DNA of 37,178 nt, from IMG/VR virus record IMGVR_UViG_3300036715_000143, positions 1 through 37,178 of that record. The stretch is one strand, 5' to 3'. The notes under the pieces were generated by a model that worked only from the letters and a program-made list of their open reading frames with translations, did not search any database and had not been told where the DNA came from. This document shows positions 1 to 7,480 of the stretch, piece after piece; positions within the stretch are counted from its first letter, which is position 1; each line of letters starts with the position of its first letter. The position numbers and the translations under genes are program-made. The DNA comes from a virus.

Positions 1-1335
1 TCCATAGTTCCGGGCTGGGGCACAGGTGCTTGGGGTGCAGGTGTTTGGGGCGGTGCTACATCTGCGGCTACAGGTGAAGTTGGTACGGTTGCGTATGCTC
101 CTCAACTCTCGGGGGTCGAAGCTTCTGGTGAGGTTGGCCAACTGGGGTTCAGCAAGTCTTTTGCACTCACAGGTGCTAGTGCTTCTGGTGCAGTTGGCCA
201 ACTCGCAGTTAGTTCCACAGTAGCTATCGTTCCGGGCTGGGGCACAGGTGCTTGGGGTGCAGGTGTTTGGGGCGGTGCTACATCTGCGGCTACAGGTGAA
301 GTGGGCACTATTGTGTTTGCACCGCAGCTCACAGGAGTTGAAGCTTCTGGTTCTGTTGGCCAACTGGGGTTCAGTAAGTCTTTTGCTCTCACAGGTGCTA
401 GTGCTTCGGGCGCTGCAGGTACTCCCGCTGCTAACTCTACTGTTGCTATCGGTGACGGGTGGGGCACGGGCGCTTGGGGCGCAGGGGCTTGGGGTTCAGG
501 AACTAGCATTTTTGGTGAAGTTGGCACCGTTGTGTTTGTACCGCAGCTCACAGGGGTTGAAACCTCTGGTTCTGTTGGAACCCCAACTGTAGATCGTGCT
601 ATAGCACTTACGGGGGTAGTTGCTTCGGGTACTGCTGGTACTCCTGCTGCCAACTCCACTGTGGCCATTGGTGGTGGATGGGGCAAAAGTTCTTGGGGGT
701 CTGATGTTTGGGGTGGTGATGGCCTAGTAATCATCGGCGAGGTAGGGGATACTGGGTTTAGAACATTAAATGGCGTAACTGCCGTAACTGCCGCAGGCGC
801 AACGGGTAATCTAGGCAACAACCGTACGGTCGCACTCACAGGTGTAACTTCTGAAGCCGCCGCAGGGTATATCGCAGCGGTCAAAGCGCTTGTCCTTCAG
901 GGCGTGCAGGCCACCGGTAACGTGGGCGTCCTTGGGGTTACAAAATCCTTCTGGGACATCATTGACGATGCGCAGAACGCTGACTGGGCGGTAATACCGG
1001 ACGGCCAGACCCCGAACTGGGCCGGTATCAACGATGCACAGAACCCCGGCTGGGCACCAATTTCCAACCCGCAGACTCCGGGATGGACGGGTATTGACGA
1101 TTCTCAGGCTGCAGGCTGGCAGGGCGTAGTTGACACGCAGACTCCTAACTGGAGTACACTAAGCAGTGCGCAGAGCGCAAATTGGGGAACCGTGCCAAAT
1201 ACACAGGCGGCAGGCTGGACTCAAGTGAGCGATGCGCAGCCCGCTAATTGGCAACCCGTCGGTACCGAGCAAGGCCCTAACTGGGGCGACGTAGACACCG
1301 AGCAAGGTGCAGACTGGCAAGAAGTAACAAATTGA
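1..1335 (+). CDS. Repeat-rich tail/structural protein, 5' end cut by the window edge
   Basis: The reading frame is open from base 1 to the TGA at 1333-1335, so about 444 residues are visible and the true start is off the left edge. Two repeat systems fill it. The N-terminal part has roughly 74-residue units, each with a W/G-rich core such as GWGTGAWGAGVWGG followed by beta-like segments (GVEASGSVG, SFALTGASASG). The C-terminal part has eleven 11-residue units with a Trp at each unit start and a Gln at position 8 (pattern W-x6-Q-x3). There are no Cys and few charges, which suits an extended beta-rich virion fibre or baseplate protein. It lies 8 bases before a tail fibre gene with an S74 chaperone, so a role in tail or receptor contact is inferred. 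No catalytic motif was seen. Confidence 0.75.
   Translation, partial: SIVPGWGTGAWGAGVWGGATSAATGEVGTVAYAPQLSGVEASGEVGQLGFSKSFALTGASASGAVGQLAVSSTVAIVPGWGTGAWGAGVWGGATSAATGEVGTIVFAPQLTGVEASGSVGQLGFSKSFALTGASASGAAGTPAANSTVAIGDGWGTGAWGAGAWGSGTSIFGEVGTVVFVPQLTGVETSGSVGTPTVDRAIALTGVVASGTAGTPAANSTVAIGGGWGKSSWGSDVWGGDGLVIIGEVGDTGFRTLNGVTAVTAAGATGNLGNNRTVALTGVTSEAAAGYIAAVKALVLQGVQATGNVGVLGVTKSFWDIIDDAQNADWAVIPDGQTPNWAGINDAQNPGWAPISNPQTPGWTGIDDSQAAGWQGVVDTQTPNWSTLSSAQSANWGTVPNTQAAGWTQVSDAQPANWQPVGTEQGPNWGDVDTEQGADWQEVTN
7..750 (+). repeat. In-frame tandem repeat, 222-bp period, W/G-rich units
   Basis: Units begin at about 7, 229, 451 and 673, an exact spacing of 222 bases or 74 codons. The first about 73 bases of units 1 and 2 are identical, while later copies have drifted, mostly keeping the WG core. 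The first unit starts at the window edge, so more copies may lie upstream. The repeat is contiguous without unique spacers, so it is a protein repeat and not CRISPR. Confidence 0.9.
952..1314 (+). repeat. Eleven in-frame 33-bp units coding an 11-residue Trp repeat
   Basis: Trp codons (TGG) recur every 33 bases from 952 to 1315. Each unit encodes W-x-x-[IV/L]-x-[DN/S]-x-Q-x-[PA]-[NGD], for example WAGINDAQNPG and WTGIDDSQAAG. Third-position changes are common while Trp and Gln stay fixed, which suggests selection on the protein register. Tryptophan repeats with Q-T-P are seen in other environmental phage tail proteins; their function is not established. Confidence 0.9.
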
Positions 1336-1343
1336 GGTAACAC

Positions 1344-2729
1344 ATGACGATTACACCTACCGCGCTATTAAGCCTACCCATCATCACTACCGGCACTGAG
1401 TCGGGTACTTGGGGTGATGTTGTAGACAATGGCTTGACCTCCTACATGGACATCGCCATTGCTGGCGGCCTAGCTGTCTCCATCACCACTGCTGACGTTA
1501 CGCTAACAAAAACAGCGGGCACTAGCACGGTGACGAACATCGGCGCAACAACTGCCCAATACGCCATCCTGAATATCAGCGGCGCTAAAACTGCGGCACA
1601 CAACCTGAACTTGCCGGTCACCAGTAAGTACTACCTAATCAACAATGCGGGCACTGGTGGGTTTTTGCTCACAGTGCGCGGCGTGACCCCAACTACGGGC
1701 GTTACTTTAATTGACGGTGAACACACTATCGTTGCTTGGAACGGTACAGATTATGTAAAAGTAGTTGCTGGAGTTATTAGTACAGGTACCAACCAAATAG
1801 CAATTGGCAATAGCGCATTAAAAAGTTGTACCGGGATTGGGAATGTGGCAATAGGTAATAATGCGCTACAGACGGCAGTAGGGGCTAACTTCAATACTGC
1901 GGTGGGGTATCTAGCACTTCAAGCTAGTACTGCTACTAATGTAACTGCTGTTGGGGCATCCGCACTTACTGCAAACACTACAGGAGTAAGTAACGTAGCA
2001 GTTGGCTCAAACGCTTTAGCAGCTAATACAACGGGGTCTGCCAACACTGCGGTTGGGTTTAACGCTTTGGCAGCCAGTACAGGAGTAAGTAACGTAGCAG
2101 TTGGCGCAAACGCTTTAGCATCTAATACTTCGGGAACCAACAATGTAGCAGTAGGCGCACAAGCATTTCAGCAAAATACAACGGGTACCTACAATGTAGC
2201 AGTAGGCTACTTGACGCTATCGAGTAACATTTCCGGTAACTATAACACCACTATTGGTAATGGGGCCGGGTACTTAGCTACTGGTTCTGGGAATGTTATT
2301 GTTGGGACGTATACCTCGGCGGGTGCAGACTCCCCTGCGTTTAATGTTCAGGCAAATAATGACCGGGTTGTCATGGGCTCTACGTCTGTAACCAACGCTT
2401 ACATTCAAGTGGCTTGGACGGTGGTATCCGATGCACGAGATAAAACAGATTTTGCCGATGTCCCGCACGGCTTGGATTTTGTGTCCAAGTTGCAGCCAAC
2501 CGCGTACCGCTACAAGGAAAACCGCGACGCCACGGAAGGTCACGGCCCTGTACGTTACGGCTTCAAGGCGCAGGACGTGTTGGAGCTGGAAGGTGATACT
2601 CCCGTCATCGTGGATGCGGACGACATGGATAAGTTGCGCTTCAACGATCAGGCCTTGCTTGCGGTGTTGGTAAATGCCATCAAAGAGCTGAAGGCTAAGT
2701 TCGACGAGTACAAAGCAGCCCATCCATGA
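1344..2729 (+). CDS. Tail fibre / tailspike with C-terminal S74 intramolecular chaperone
   Basis: A 461-aa protein. Start ATG 1344 follows a GAGG site at 1334-1337. Residues 1-150 are a non-repetitive beta-rich head (LPxITTGTESGTWGDVVDNG), likely for virion attachment. Residues about 151-340 carry short repeats of the type NVAVGSNALAANTTG with about 17-residue period, typical of trimeric beta-helical stalks. From Ser362 the protein matches the peptidase S74 / endosialidase-type chaperone: VSDARDKTDF, LQPTAYRYK, YGFKAQDVLEL, then a coiled coil (LVNAIKELKAKFDEY). In this family the chaperone drives trimerisation and then cuts itself off before the Ser of the S-D-x-R-x-K motif; cleavage before Ser362 is predicted here. 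The stop overlaps the next start (ATGA). Confidence 0.88.
   Translation: MTITPTALLSLPIITTGTESGTWGDVVDNGLTSYMDIAIAGGLAVSITTADVTLTKTAGTSTVTNIGATTAQYAILNISGAKTAAHNLNLPVTSKYYLINNAGTGGFLLTVRGVTPTTGVTLIDGEHTIVAWNGTDYVKVVAGVISTGTNQIAIGNSALKSCTGIGNVAIGNNALQTAVGANFNTAVGYLALQASTATNVTAVGASALTANTTGVSNVAVGSNALAANTTGSANTAVGFNALAASTGVSNVAVGANALASNTSGTNNVAVGAQAFQQNTTGTYNVAVGYLTLSSNISGNYNTTIGNGAGYLATGSGNVIVGTYTSAGADSPAFNVQANNDRVVMGSTSVTNAYIQVAWTVVSDARDKTDFADVPHGLDFVSKLQPTAYRYKENRDATEGHGPVRYGFKAQDVLELEGDTPVIVDADDMDKLRFNDQALLAVLVNAIKELKAKFDEYKAAHP
1794..2270 (+). repeat. Degenerate beta-helix repeats within the tail fibre gene
   Basis: About ten degenerate units encode NVAVGxNALxxNTTG-type strands. Some copies are recent at DNA level: a stretch of about 26 bases beginning with caggagtaagtaacgtagca occurs at 1981 and again, almost unchanged, at 2080. 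This is coding repeat DNA for a fibrous stalk and a possible site of in-frame recombination. Confidence 0.75.
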
Positions 2730-3208
2730 TCGACCCGATCACCGCTTTTGCGGCTGCGCAAGCAGCTATCAAGGGAGTCCAAGCCGCTATTAAGATGGGC
2801 AAGGACTTACAGGGCATCAGCGGTGATTTGATGAAGTTCTTTGAGGCGAAGGACGTTGTGGCCAAAGCCGCAGCCGACCCCAAGAAGAGCACGTTTGGCC
2901 AGTCCGATACCGCAAGGGCCTTTGAGACGGTGATGCACGCCAAGCAGTTGCAGGATGCCGAGAACGAGCTTAAGCAGCACATGATCTGGACGGGGCACGC
3001 CGATGTCTGGCAGGCCATCATGATTGAGCGCAACTCGATCGTAGCCAAACGCAAATCTGAGGAAATAGCTATGGACAAGGCCAAAGCGAAGCGCAAGAAG
3101 GAGATTGAAGAGGTCATCGAGCTGGTGCTCCTCGCCGTGGCTGCTGCGGCCCTCGTTACCCTAGTCGCTTGGGGCACAATGGAATACGTTGACTTCATTC
3201 GGAGATGA
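2726..3208 (+). CDS. Small protein with C-terminal membrane anchor, lysis-cassette neighbour
   Basis: A 160-aa protein starting in an ATGA overlap with the tail fibre. Residues 5-25 are Ala-rich and helical, 100-130 are strongly charged (KAKAKRKKEIEE), and 131-152 form one hydrophobic segment (VLLAVAAAALVTLVAW) followed by a short tail. I do not recognise a named family. It lies directly before the holin and endolysin, so a part in lysis or in tail-membrane contact is possible. An inner spanin usually has an N-terminal anchor, so this topology argues against that role. The real-gene call rests on coupling, length and coherent composition. Confidence 0.75.
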   Translation: MIDPITAFAAAQAAIKGVQAAIKMGKDLQGISGDLMKFFEAKDVVAKAAADPKKSTFGQSDTARAFETVMHAKQLQDAENELKQHMIWTGHADVWQAIMIERNSIVAKRKSEEIAMDKAKAKRKKEIEEVIELVLLAVAAAALVTLVAWGTMEYVDFIRR

Positions 3209-3209
3209 T

Positions 3210-3707
3210 ATGGAAACTCTACTCAACCTTCTCAAAGGTATTGCTCCTGCCGTTGCTACTGCTGTTGGCGGGCCTCTCGGTGGTCTTGCTGTGTCTGCTA
3301 TTGCTAGTAAATTTGGCGTTGAAGATTCTGTGGAAGCTGTGGCTAAAGCCATCGCTGGCGACCCGGAAGCGGCGACCAAACTGGCTGAACTAGACCTACG
3401 TCAGTTCGAGCTGGAGAACCAAGACCGGGACAGCGCCCGTCACATGCAGGAGACTGCCCTCAACCAAGAGGACAAGTTTGCCAAGCACTTCATCTACTGG
3501 TTCGCGTGGTTCTGGTCGGTAGGCTCAATGGCCTACTTCTTCGCTATAACATTTGGTACAGTTCCAGCCAGCGGCAAGGACTTTGGCAACATCATTCTGG
3601 GCTTCCTGCTCGGCACTGCCGTGGCCACGATCATCAGCTTCTTCTACGGCTCCAGCAAATCCAGCAAGGACAAGTCGGACGTAATGGCTAAGGAAATCCT
3701 GAAATGA
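3210..3707 (+). CDS. Holin-like membrane protein (GTA_holin_3TM type)
   Basis: A 165-aa protein. I chose ATG 3210 over a TTG at 3189 because a GGAG site (3201-3204) sits five bases upstream. An Ala/Gly-rich hydrophobic N-terminus (residues 8-33, PAVATAVGGPLGGLAVSAIA) is followed by a soluble helical part with DPEAATKLAELDLRQFELENQ and DRDSARHMQE. Two membrane helices follow, at about 92-114 and 126-146, then a Lys-rich tail. This arrangement resembles the holin family described from gene transfer agents (holin of 3TMs). Its place immediately before the endolysin supports a membrane-permeabilising role. The stop overlaps the endolysin start (ATGA 3704-3707). Confidence 0.72.
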   Translation: METLLNLLKGIAPAVATAVGGPLGGLAVSAIASKFGVEDSVEAVAKAIAGDPEAATKLAELDLRQFELENQDRDSARHMQETALNQEDKFAKHFIYWFAWFWSVGSMAYFFAITFGTVPASGKDFGNIILGFLLGTAVATIISFFYGSSKSSKDKSDVMAKEILK

Positions 3708-4126
3708 CCGAGCACTTCTCCCTTGAGGAGCTGACCCACACCGACCACCGCACGCTGGACAACACGCCTAATGACCAAGAGAAAGCCAACCTTCAACGAC
3801 TGGCTGAGTTTCTGGAGCTGGTCAAGGTGGTGCTTATAGGTAAACCCCTCATGGTCAACTCTGCGTTCCGATCTAAAGCGGTCAATGACGCCGTTGGTTC
3901 TAAAGACACCTCTCAGCACCGACTGGGTTGCGCTGCAGACATCCGTGTGCCCGGTATGACCCCTGATGCAGTTGTCCGTGCAGTCCTCGCTGCCAACCTG
4001 CCGTTTGACCAGATCATCCGTGAGTTCGATGCTTGGACGCACATCAGCGTGCCTAACTCTGCAGCCCTAAAACCTCGCCGACAGGCTCTTATTATTGACC
4101 GGTCTGGGACGCGAGCTTTTTCGTAG
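3704..4126 (+). CDS. Endolysin, peptidase M15A family (peptidoglycan peptidase)
   Basis: A 140-aa single-domain enzyme. The M15 zinc-site motif S-x-H-x-x-G-x-A-x-D is complete: Ser70, His72, Gly75, Ala77, Asp79. The third ligand lies in WTHIS (Trp111, His113), and the family Arg is in NSAFRS (Arg56). The N-terminal SLEELTHTDH is typical of Peptidase_M15_3 proteins. Such enzymes cut peptide links in peptidoglycan; which bond is cut cannot be told from sequence. There is no signal peptide or SAR helix, so release through the upstream holin is expected. The last 35 bases overlap the 3' end of an antisense homing endonuclease gene. Confidence 0.88.
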   Translation: MTEHFSLEELTHTDHRTLDNTPNDQEKANLQRLAEFLELVKVVLIGKPLMVNSAFRSKAVNDAVGSKDTSQHRLGCAADIRVPGMTPDAVVRAVLAANLPFDQIIREFDAWTHISVPNSAALKPRRQALIIDRSGTRAFS

Positions 4127-4796
4127 CCCAGTATGCCTTTTTATTCTCCGACAACTTTGCACGGTACTCCGGGGTATCCCAAATGGCCCGCTTAGCCTTG
4201 TACTCAGGAGAATTGAGCGTGGCCTTAAGGCGCTCTTTGCGCTGGGCTAGTGCTACGGGGTCACGCATCTTTTCAGCACGTTTGGGCTGGGCGGCTTGTA
4301 TTCCAGCAATTCGTTTCGCATCAAACTCGGCGTCAATTCCGTTACGCTCGCCCCACCCCTTCATAGCAGGGTTGGCAGCTACGTTTTGGCGTAAAAACTC
4401 CTTAGTGCTTTCTTGGAGTACCCGTGTTTTTCCAGTCTTGGCCTCTATAACTTTTCCCCTGTGCGCTTCGTCCGCCCACAAAGCTTTTAAACGCGCCTTG
4501 GTGCTCTCGGCAGTTTCATGGAATTCTCCCCCTACAGATAGGTTAGTAAGGGTTCCAGACCCATCGACAACACGACCGTACTTGGCTATAAGCGATTGCT
4601 CCAAAGCCCTTGCTGCGGTAACATCAGGCACTGTATGAAGTTCAATAACTACACTGTCTGCCCCGAGTCCCTGCACTTTAAGTGCGCAGGCTTTGTTGCG
4701 GTGGCCGAGGCTTTTTGGGCTTGGGCGGCGAATGTTTTGCCCCATACCAACGTAAAACGGGACTCCGGCGGCATCTTTCCAAACGTACACAAACAT
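4092..4796 (-). CDS. Free-standing GIY-YIG homing endonuclease, antisense to late genes
   Basis: A 234-aa protein from ATG 4796, preceded on its strand by AAGGAGAACACT; a longer reading from 4889 is rejected because it lacks this site. The GIY-YIG core is visible as VYVWKDAAGVPFYVGMG (residues 3-19), then HRNKA (32-36), the probable catalytic Glu66 in ALEQSLIAKYGR, and NLSVGGE. The Lys-rich C-terminus has SPEYKAKRAIW and TPEYRAKLSENKKAYW, like NUMOD3-type DNA-binding repeats. It is the only minus-strand gene in the virion block and overlaps the endolysin 3' end. The family makes sequence-specific breaks that spread the element to related phages. No intron or intein was seen beside it. Confidence 0.85.
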   Translation of the reverse strand: MFVYVWKDAAGVPFYVGMGQNIRRPSPKSLGHRNKACALKVQGLGADSVVIELHTVPDVTAARALEQSLIAKYGRVVDGSGTLTNLSVGGEFHETAESTKARLKALWADEAHRGKVIEAKTGKTRVLQESTKEFLRQNVAANPAMKGWGERNGIDAEFDAKRIAGIQAAQPKRAEKMRDPVALAQRKERLKATLNSPEYKAKRAIWDTPEYRAKLSENKKAYWATKKLASQTGQ

Positions 4797-4827
4797 AGTG
4801 TTCTCCTTGTAGAACTGGAATTCTAAC

Positions 4828-7179
4828 ATGCCATTACAAAGAATTGTGTTGAAAAGTGGCGTGAACCGGGAGAATACGCGCCTGACCAACGAGGGCGGCT
4901 ACTATGAGTCGAACCTAGTTCGTTTCCGCCAAGGCACACCTGAGAAAATAGGCGGCTGGACACAGCTTTCTAGCAATACGTTTGAGGGCATCTGCCGTTC
5001 GTTGTGGAATTGGACGACGCTGGCAGGCGCTAATTTGATCGGTGTAGGTACGGAAGAGAAGTTTTACGTCTCTCAGACTGGTGCGTATTACGACACCACG
5101 CCTATCGCCAGCACGCATATTTTGGGTACAGACCCTTTTACCGGGAATGGCACGACCGTTACGGTAACCGATGCTACCTATTCCCCCGCAGTGGGCGACT
5201 ATGTTATTTTTAACGGCGTATCTGGCTTGGCCATCAGTGGCCAGTACAAAGTCGTATCTGTGCCGACGGGAACCACGTACACCATAGCTGCGGCAGTTTC
5301 CGGTACCGGTGGCGGCTCCGTTGCCTACGCCTCATACTTGCTAAGTGCATTTACGACTACTACTGCGGGTGTTCTAGGTTGGGGTTCTGGCTATTGGGGT
5401 GCAGGTAATTGGGGCGGTATTGGGCAGGTAACGAGGACACGCGGGAATACTCTGTGGACGCAATATAACTTTGGCGAGAACCTTTTATTTGGCGTTAAAC
5501 AGGGTGCTATGTACATGTGGAATGCCACGACAGCGCCGAACTTAGCTTTCCCAACAGTTGCGGCCATCACCAACGCGTCCCCCGCCGTCGTCACATTGTC
5601 TTTGCCTACCGGTGCTGTGTCGCCGTTGGTAGCTTTACCCAATGACTCAGCCATCATGTTTGAGACTACGGGCGCACTGCCACTCCCGTTGAAACCGTTC
5701 ACTGTGTACTATGTAAAGTACCTAACGGATACTACGTTTAACTTGTCCCTGACTTCTGGTGGCGTAGCCATCAACACGTCCTCCGCAGGCTCCGGTACGC
5801 AGACTGTATCCATCCGGGCTATTCCGGTATCAGTACTTGCAGGCGCTTCGGATGTCCCATTGACGCAGAACACTCTGCTTGTGTCAGACGCGAGTGACTT
5901 TACATTTGCCTTCGGTACCAACGACTACTTGAGTACCACGTACGACCCGATGCTGGTACGCTGGTCTGACCAAGAAAGCCTGACTAACTGGACGCCTGCA
6001 ATCACCAACCAGTCGGGTAGTATTCGGCTCTCCCACGGTTCGCAGATTCAGGCTGTGCTTCAATCCCGTCAAGAGATTTTGGTATTCACTGATGCAGCAC
6101 TTTACTCCCTGCAGTACCTAGGCGCTCCTTATGTTTGGAGTTCCCAAATCTTGTCGGACAATATCTCTATTGTCAGCTTGAACGCAGCCACGTATTCCAG
6201 TGGTGTAGCCTACTGGATGGGCCAAGACAAGTTCTATAAGTACGACGGTCGAGTTCAACCCCTACGCTGCGATCTGCGGCAGTTCATCTACGACGATATA
6301 AACCGCACACAGTTCAGCCAGATTTTTTCCGGCACCAATGAGGGCTTCAATGAAGTCTGGTGGTTCTACTGCACGGCAAATAGTAAGGTTATTAACCGGT
6401 ATGTGGTGTACAACTACGCAGAAGATGTTTGGTACTACGGCTCTATGGGACGCACTGCATGGCTAGACTCGTCGCTAAGGGACTACCCTATGGCGGCAAC
6501 GTACGCACGGAACTTGGTGTATCACGAAGATGGTGTTGACGACAACATTACCGGTACGGCGGTCGCTATAAACGCGTGGATCGAAACGTCTCAGTTTGAT
6601 ATTGGGGATGGCCACAACTTTGCGTTTGTGTGGCGGATGCTGCCTGACCTGACTTTCCGTGGGTCTACTGACGGCACTACGCCCAGCTTGACGATCCAGC
6701 TCCAACCCCTGCAGAACTCAGGTTCGGGGTACAACAACCCCAAATCTGTAGGGGGCGTATACAACCCATTGTTCCCATCAGCAGAGCAAGCAGCGGCGTT
6801 TTACGACGCGGCTGTAATTGTGGAAAAGATGGTGGTGGGCTTGCTGCCCATAGACCTGTACTACGATTTGAATGGAGATGGTGTAATAAGCTTGCTGGAC
6901 GCAATTGGGTTCCTTAAGCTGTCCACTGGAGAACCGCTTGGATACACTCCGAACCCGGCGTCTATCTACACTGCTATTGCTGCTATGGGCAGTGAGGCAA
7001 CGCAAACGGTCACCTCGACCGCGCAGACATACCCGATTGACCTAGACACCTTTACCGGGCAGTTGAATATCCGCGTGCGCGGGCGTCAGATGTCTATGAG
7101 GATTGAGTCGAATAAGGTTGGTACCCAGTGGCAACTAGGTGCACCACGTATTGATATTCGCCCGGACGGAAGGCGTTGA
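4828..7179 (+). CDS. Large tail protein (hub, nozzle or DNA-stabilisation type) with EF-hand-like loop
   Basis: A 783-aa protein. The N-terminus (VLKSGVNRENTRLTNEGGYY, then RFRQGTPEKIGGW) is a pattern I know from uncharacterised structural proteins of short-tailed environmental phages. A role like the tail nozzle or packaged-DNA stabilisation protein is an inference from length, beta-rich composition and gene order. Residues about 182-201 contain a W/G-rich module (GWGSGYWGAGNWGG) like the repeat core of the protein at the left edge. Residues 680-691 (DLNGDGVISLLD) fit a calcium-binding EF-hand or dockerin-type loop, with Asp680, Asn682, Asp684, Ile687 and Asp691. No strong Shine-Dalgarno was seen at ATG 4828, where only GGAA lies upstream. 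Confidence 0.75.
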   Translation: MPLQRIVLKSGVNRENTRLTNEGGYYESNLVRFRQGTPEKIGGWTQLSSNTFEGICRSLWNWTTLAGANLIGVGTEEKFYVSQTGAYYDTTPIASTHILGTDPFTGNGTTVTVTDATYSPAVGDYVIFNGVSGLAISGQYKVVSVPTGTTYTIAAAVSGTGGGSVAYASYLLSAFTTTTAGVLGWGSGYWGAGNWGGIGQVTRTRGNTLWTQYNFGENLLFGVKQGAMYMWNATTAPNLAFPTVAAITNASPAVVTLSLPTGAVSPLVALPNDSAIMFETTGALPLPLKPFTVYYVKYLTDTTFNLSLTSGGVAINTSSAGSGTQTVSIRAIPVSVLAGASDVPLTQNTLLVSDASDFTFAFGTNDYLSTTYDPMLVRWSDQESLTNWTPAITNQSGSIRLSHGSQIQAVLQSRQEILVFTDAALYSLQYLGAPYVWSSQILSDNISIVSLNAATYSSGVAYWMGQDKFYKYDGRVQPLRCDLRQFIYDDINRTQFSQIFSGTNEGFNEVWWFYCTANSKVINRYVVYNYAEDVWYYGSMGRTAWLDSSLRDYPMAATYARNLVYHEDGVDDNITGTAVAINAWIETSQFDIGDGHNFAFVWRMLPDLTFRGSTDGTTPSLTIQLQPLQNSGSGYNNPKSVGGVYNPLFPSAEQAAAFYDAAVIVEKMVVGLLPIDLYYDLNGDGVISLLDAIGFLKLSTGEPLGYTPNPASIYTAIAAMGSEATQTVTSTAQTYPIDLDTFTGQLNIRVRGRQMSMRIESNKVGTQWQLGAPRIDIRPDGRR

Positions 7180-7180
7180 T

Positions 7181-7480
7181 ATGGCACAGAAGAATGTAGT
7201 AGCCCCACGGCTACCCAATGCCACAGCGGAGTACGACCCGGTAATGATTAACCAGATGTTAAACGTACTGCGGTTGTATTTCAGCCAGCTAGACAATGCT
7301 GGGCCTGTTGCCGCAGCATCTCAGTTCAACGGCAGCGATATGGTGTCCGGGCTTAGTTTTGCACCAAATGCCGGAGCGTCTACCCCCAGTTTGCCAACTC
7401 AAGCCGATCTCGCCAATCTACGCGTTGGGGACATCTATTACGATACCTCGGCAAGCAACGTACTGAAAGTAAAAACATGA
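7181..7480 (+). CDS. Small conserved-type virion protein
   Basis: A 99-aa protein. ATG 7181 is preceded by GGAAGG at 7168-7173, so the longer reading from 7139 is rejected. Residues 20-40 (EYDPVMINQMLNVLRLYFSQ) are helical. The C-terminal part has LANLRVGDIYYDTSASNVLKV, similar to short decoration strands near fibre proteins. It starts one base after the 783-aa tail gene and its stop overlaps the next start (ATGA), so it belongs to the same virion operon. Its function is unknown. Confidence 0.72.
   Translation: MAQKNVVAPRLPNATAEYDPVMINQMLNVLRLYFSQLDNAGPVAAASQFNGSDMVSGLSFAPNAGASTPSLPTQADLANLRVGDIYYDTSASNVLKVKT

Noticed and set aside
7-750. Tandem repeats as a CRISPR array
   Set aside because: Units are contiguous, in frame and 222 bases long with no unique spacers.
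102-884. Long minus-strand frame (260 aa) across the left-edge repeats
   Set aside because: Pro/Ala/Val-rich translation repeats with the same 222-base period as the plus-strand gene; it is a mirror of the repeat and has no ribosome site.
4183-4638. Plus-strand frame (151 aa) opposite the homing endonuclease
   Set aside because: The minus strand has the GIY-YIG motifs and a good ribosome site.
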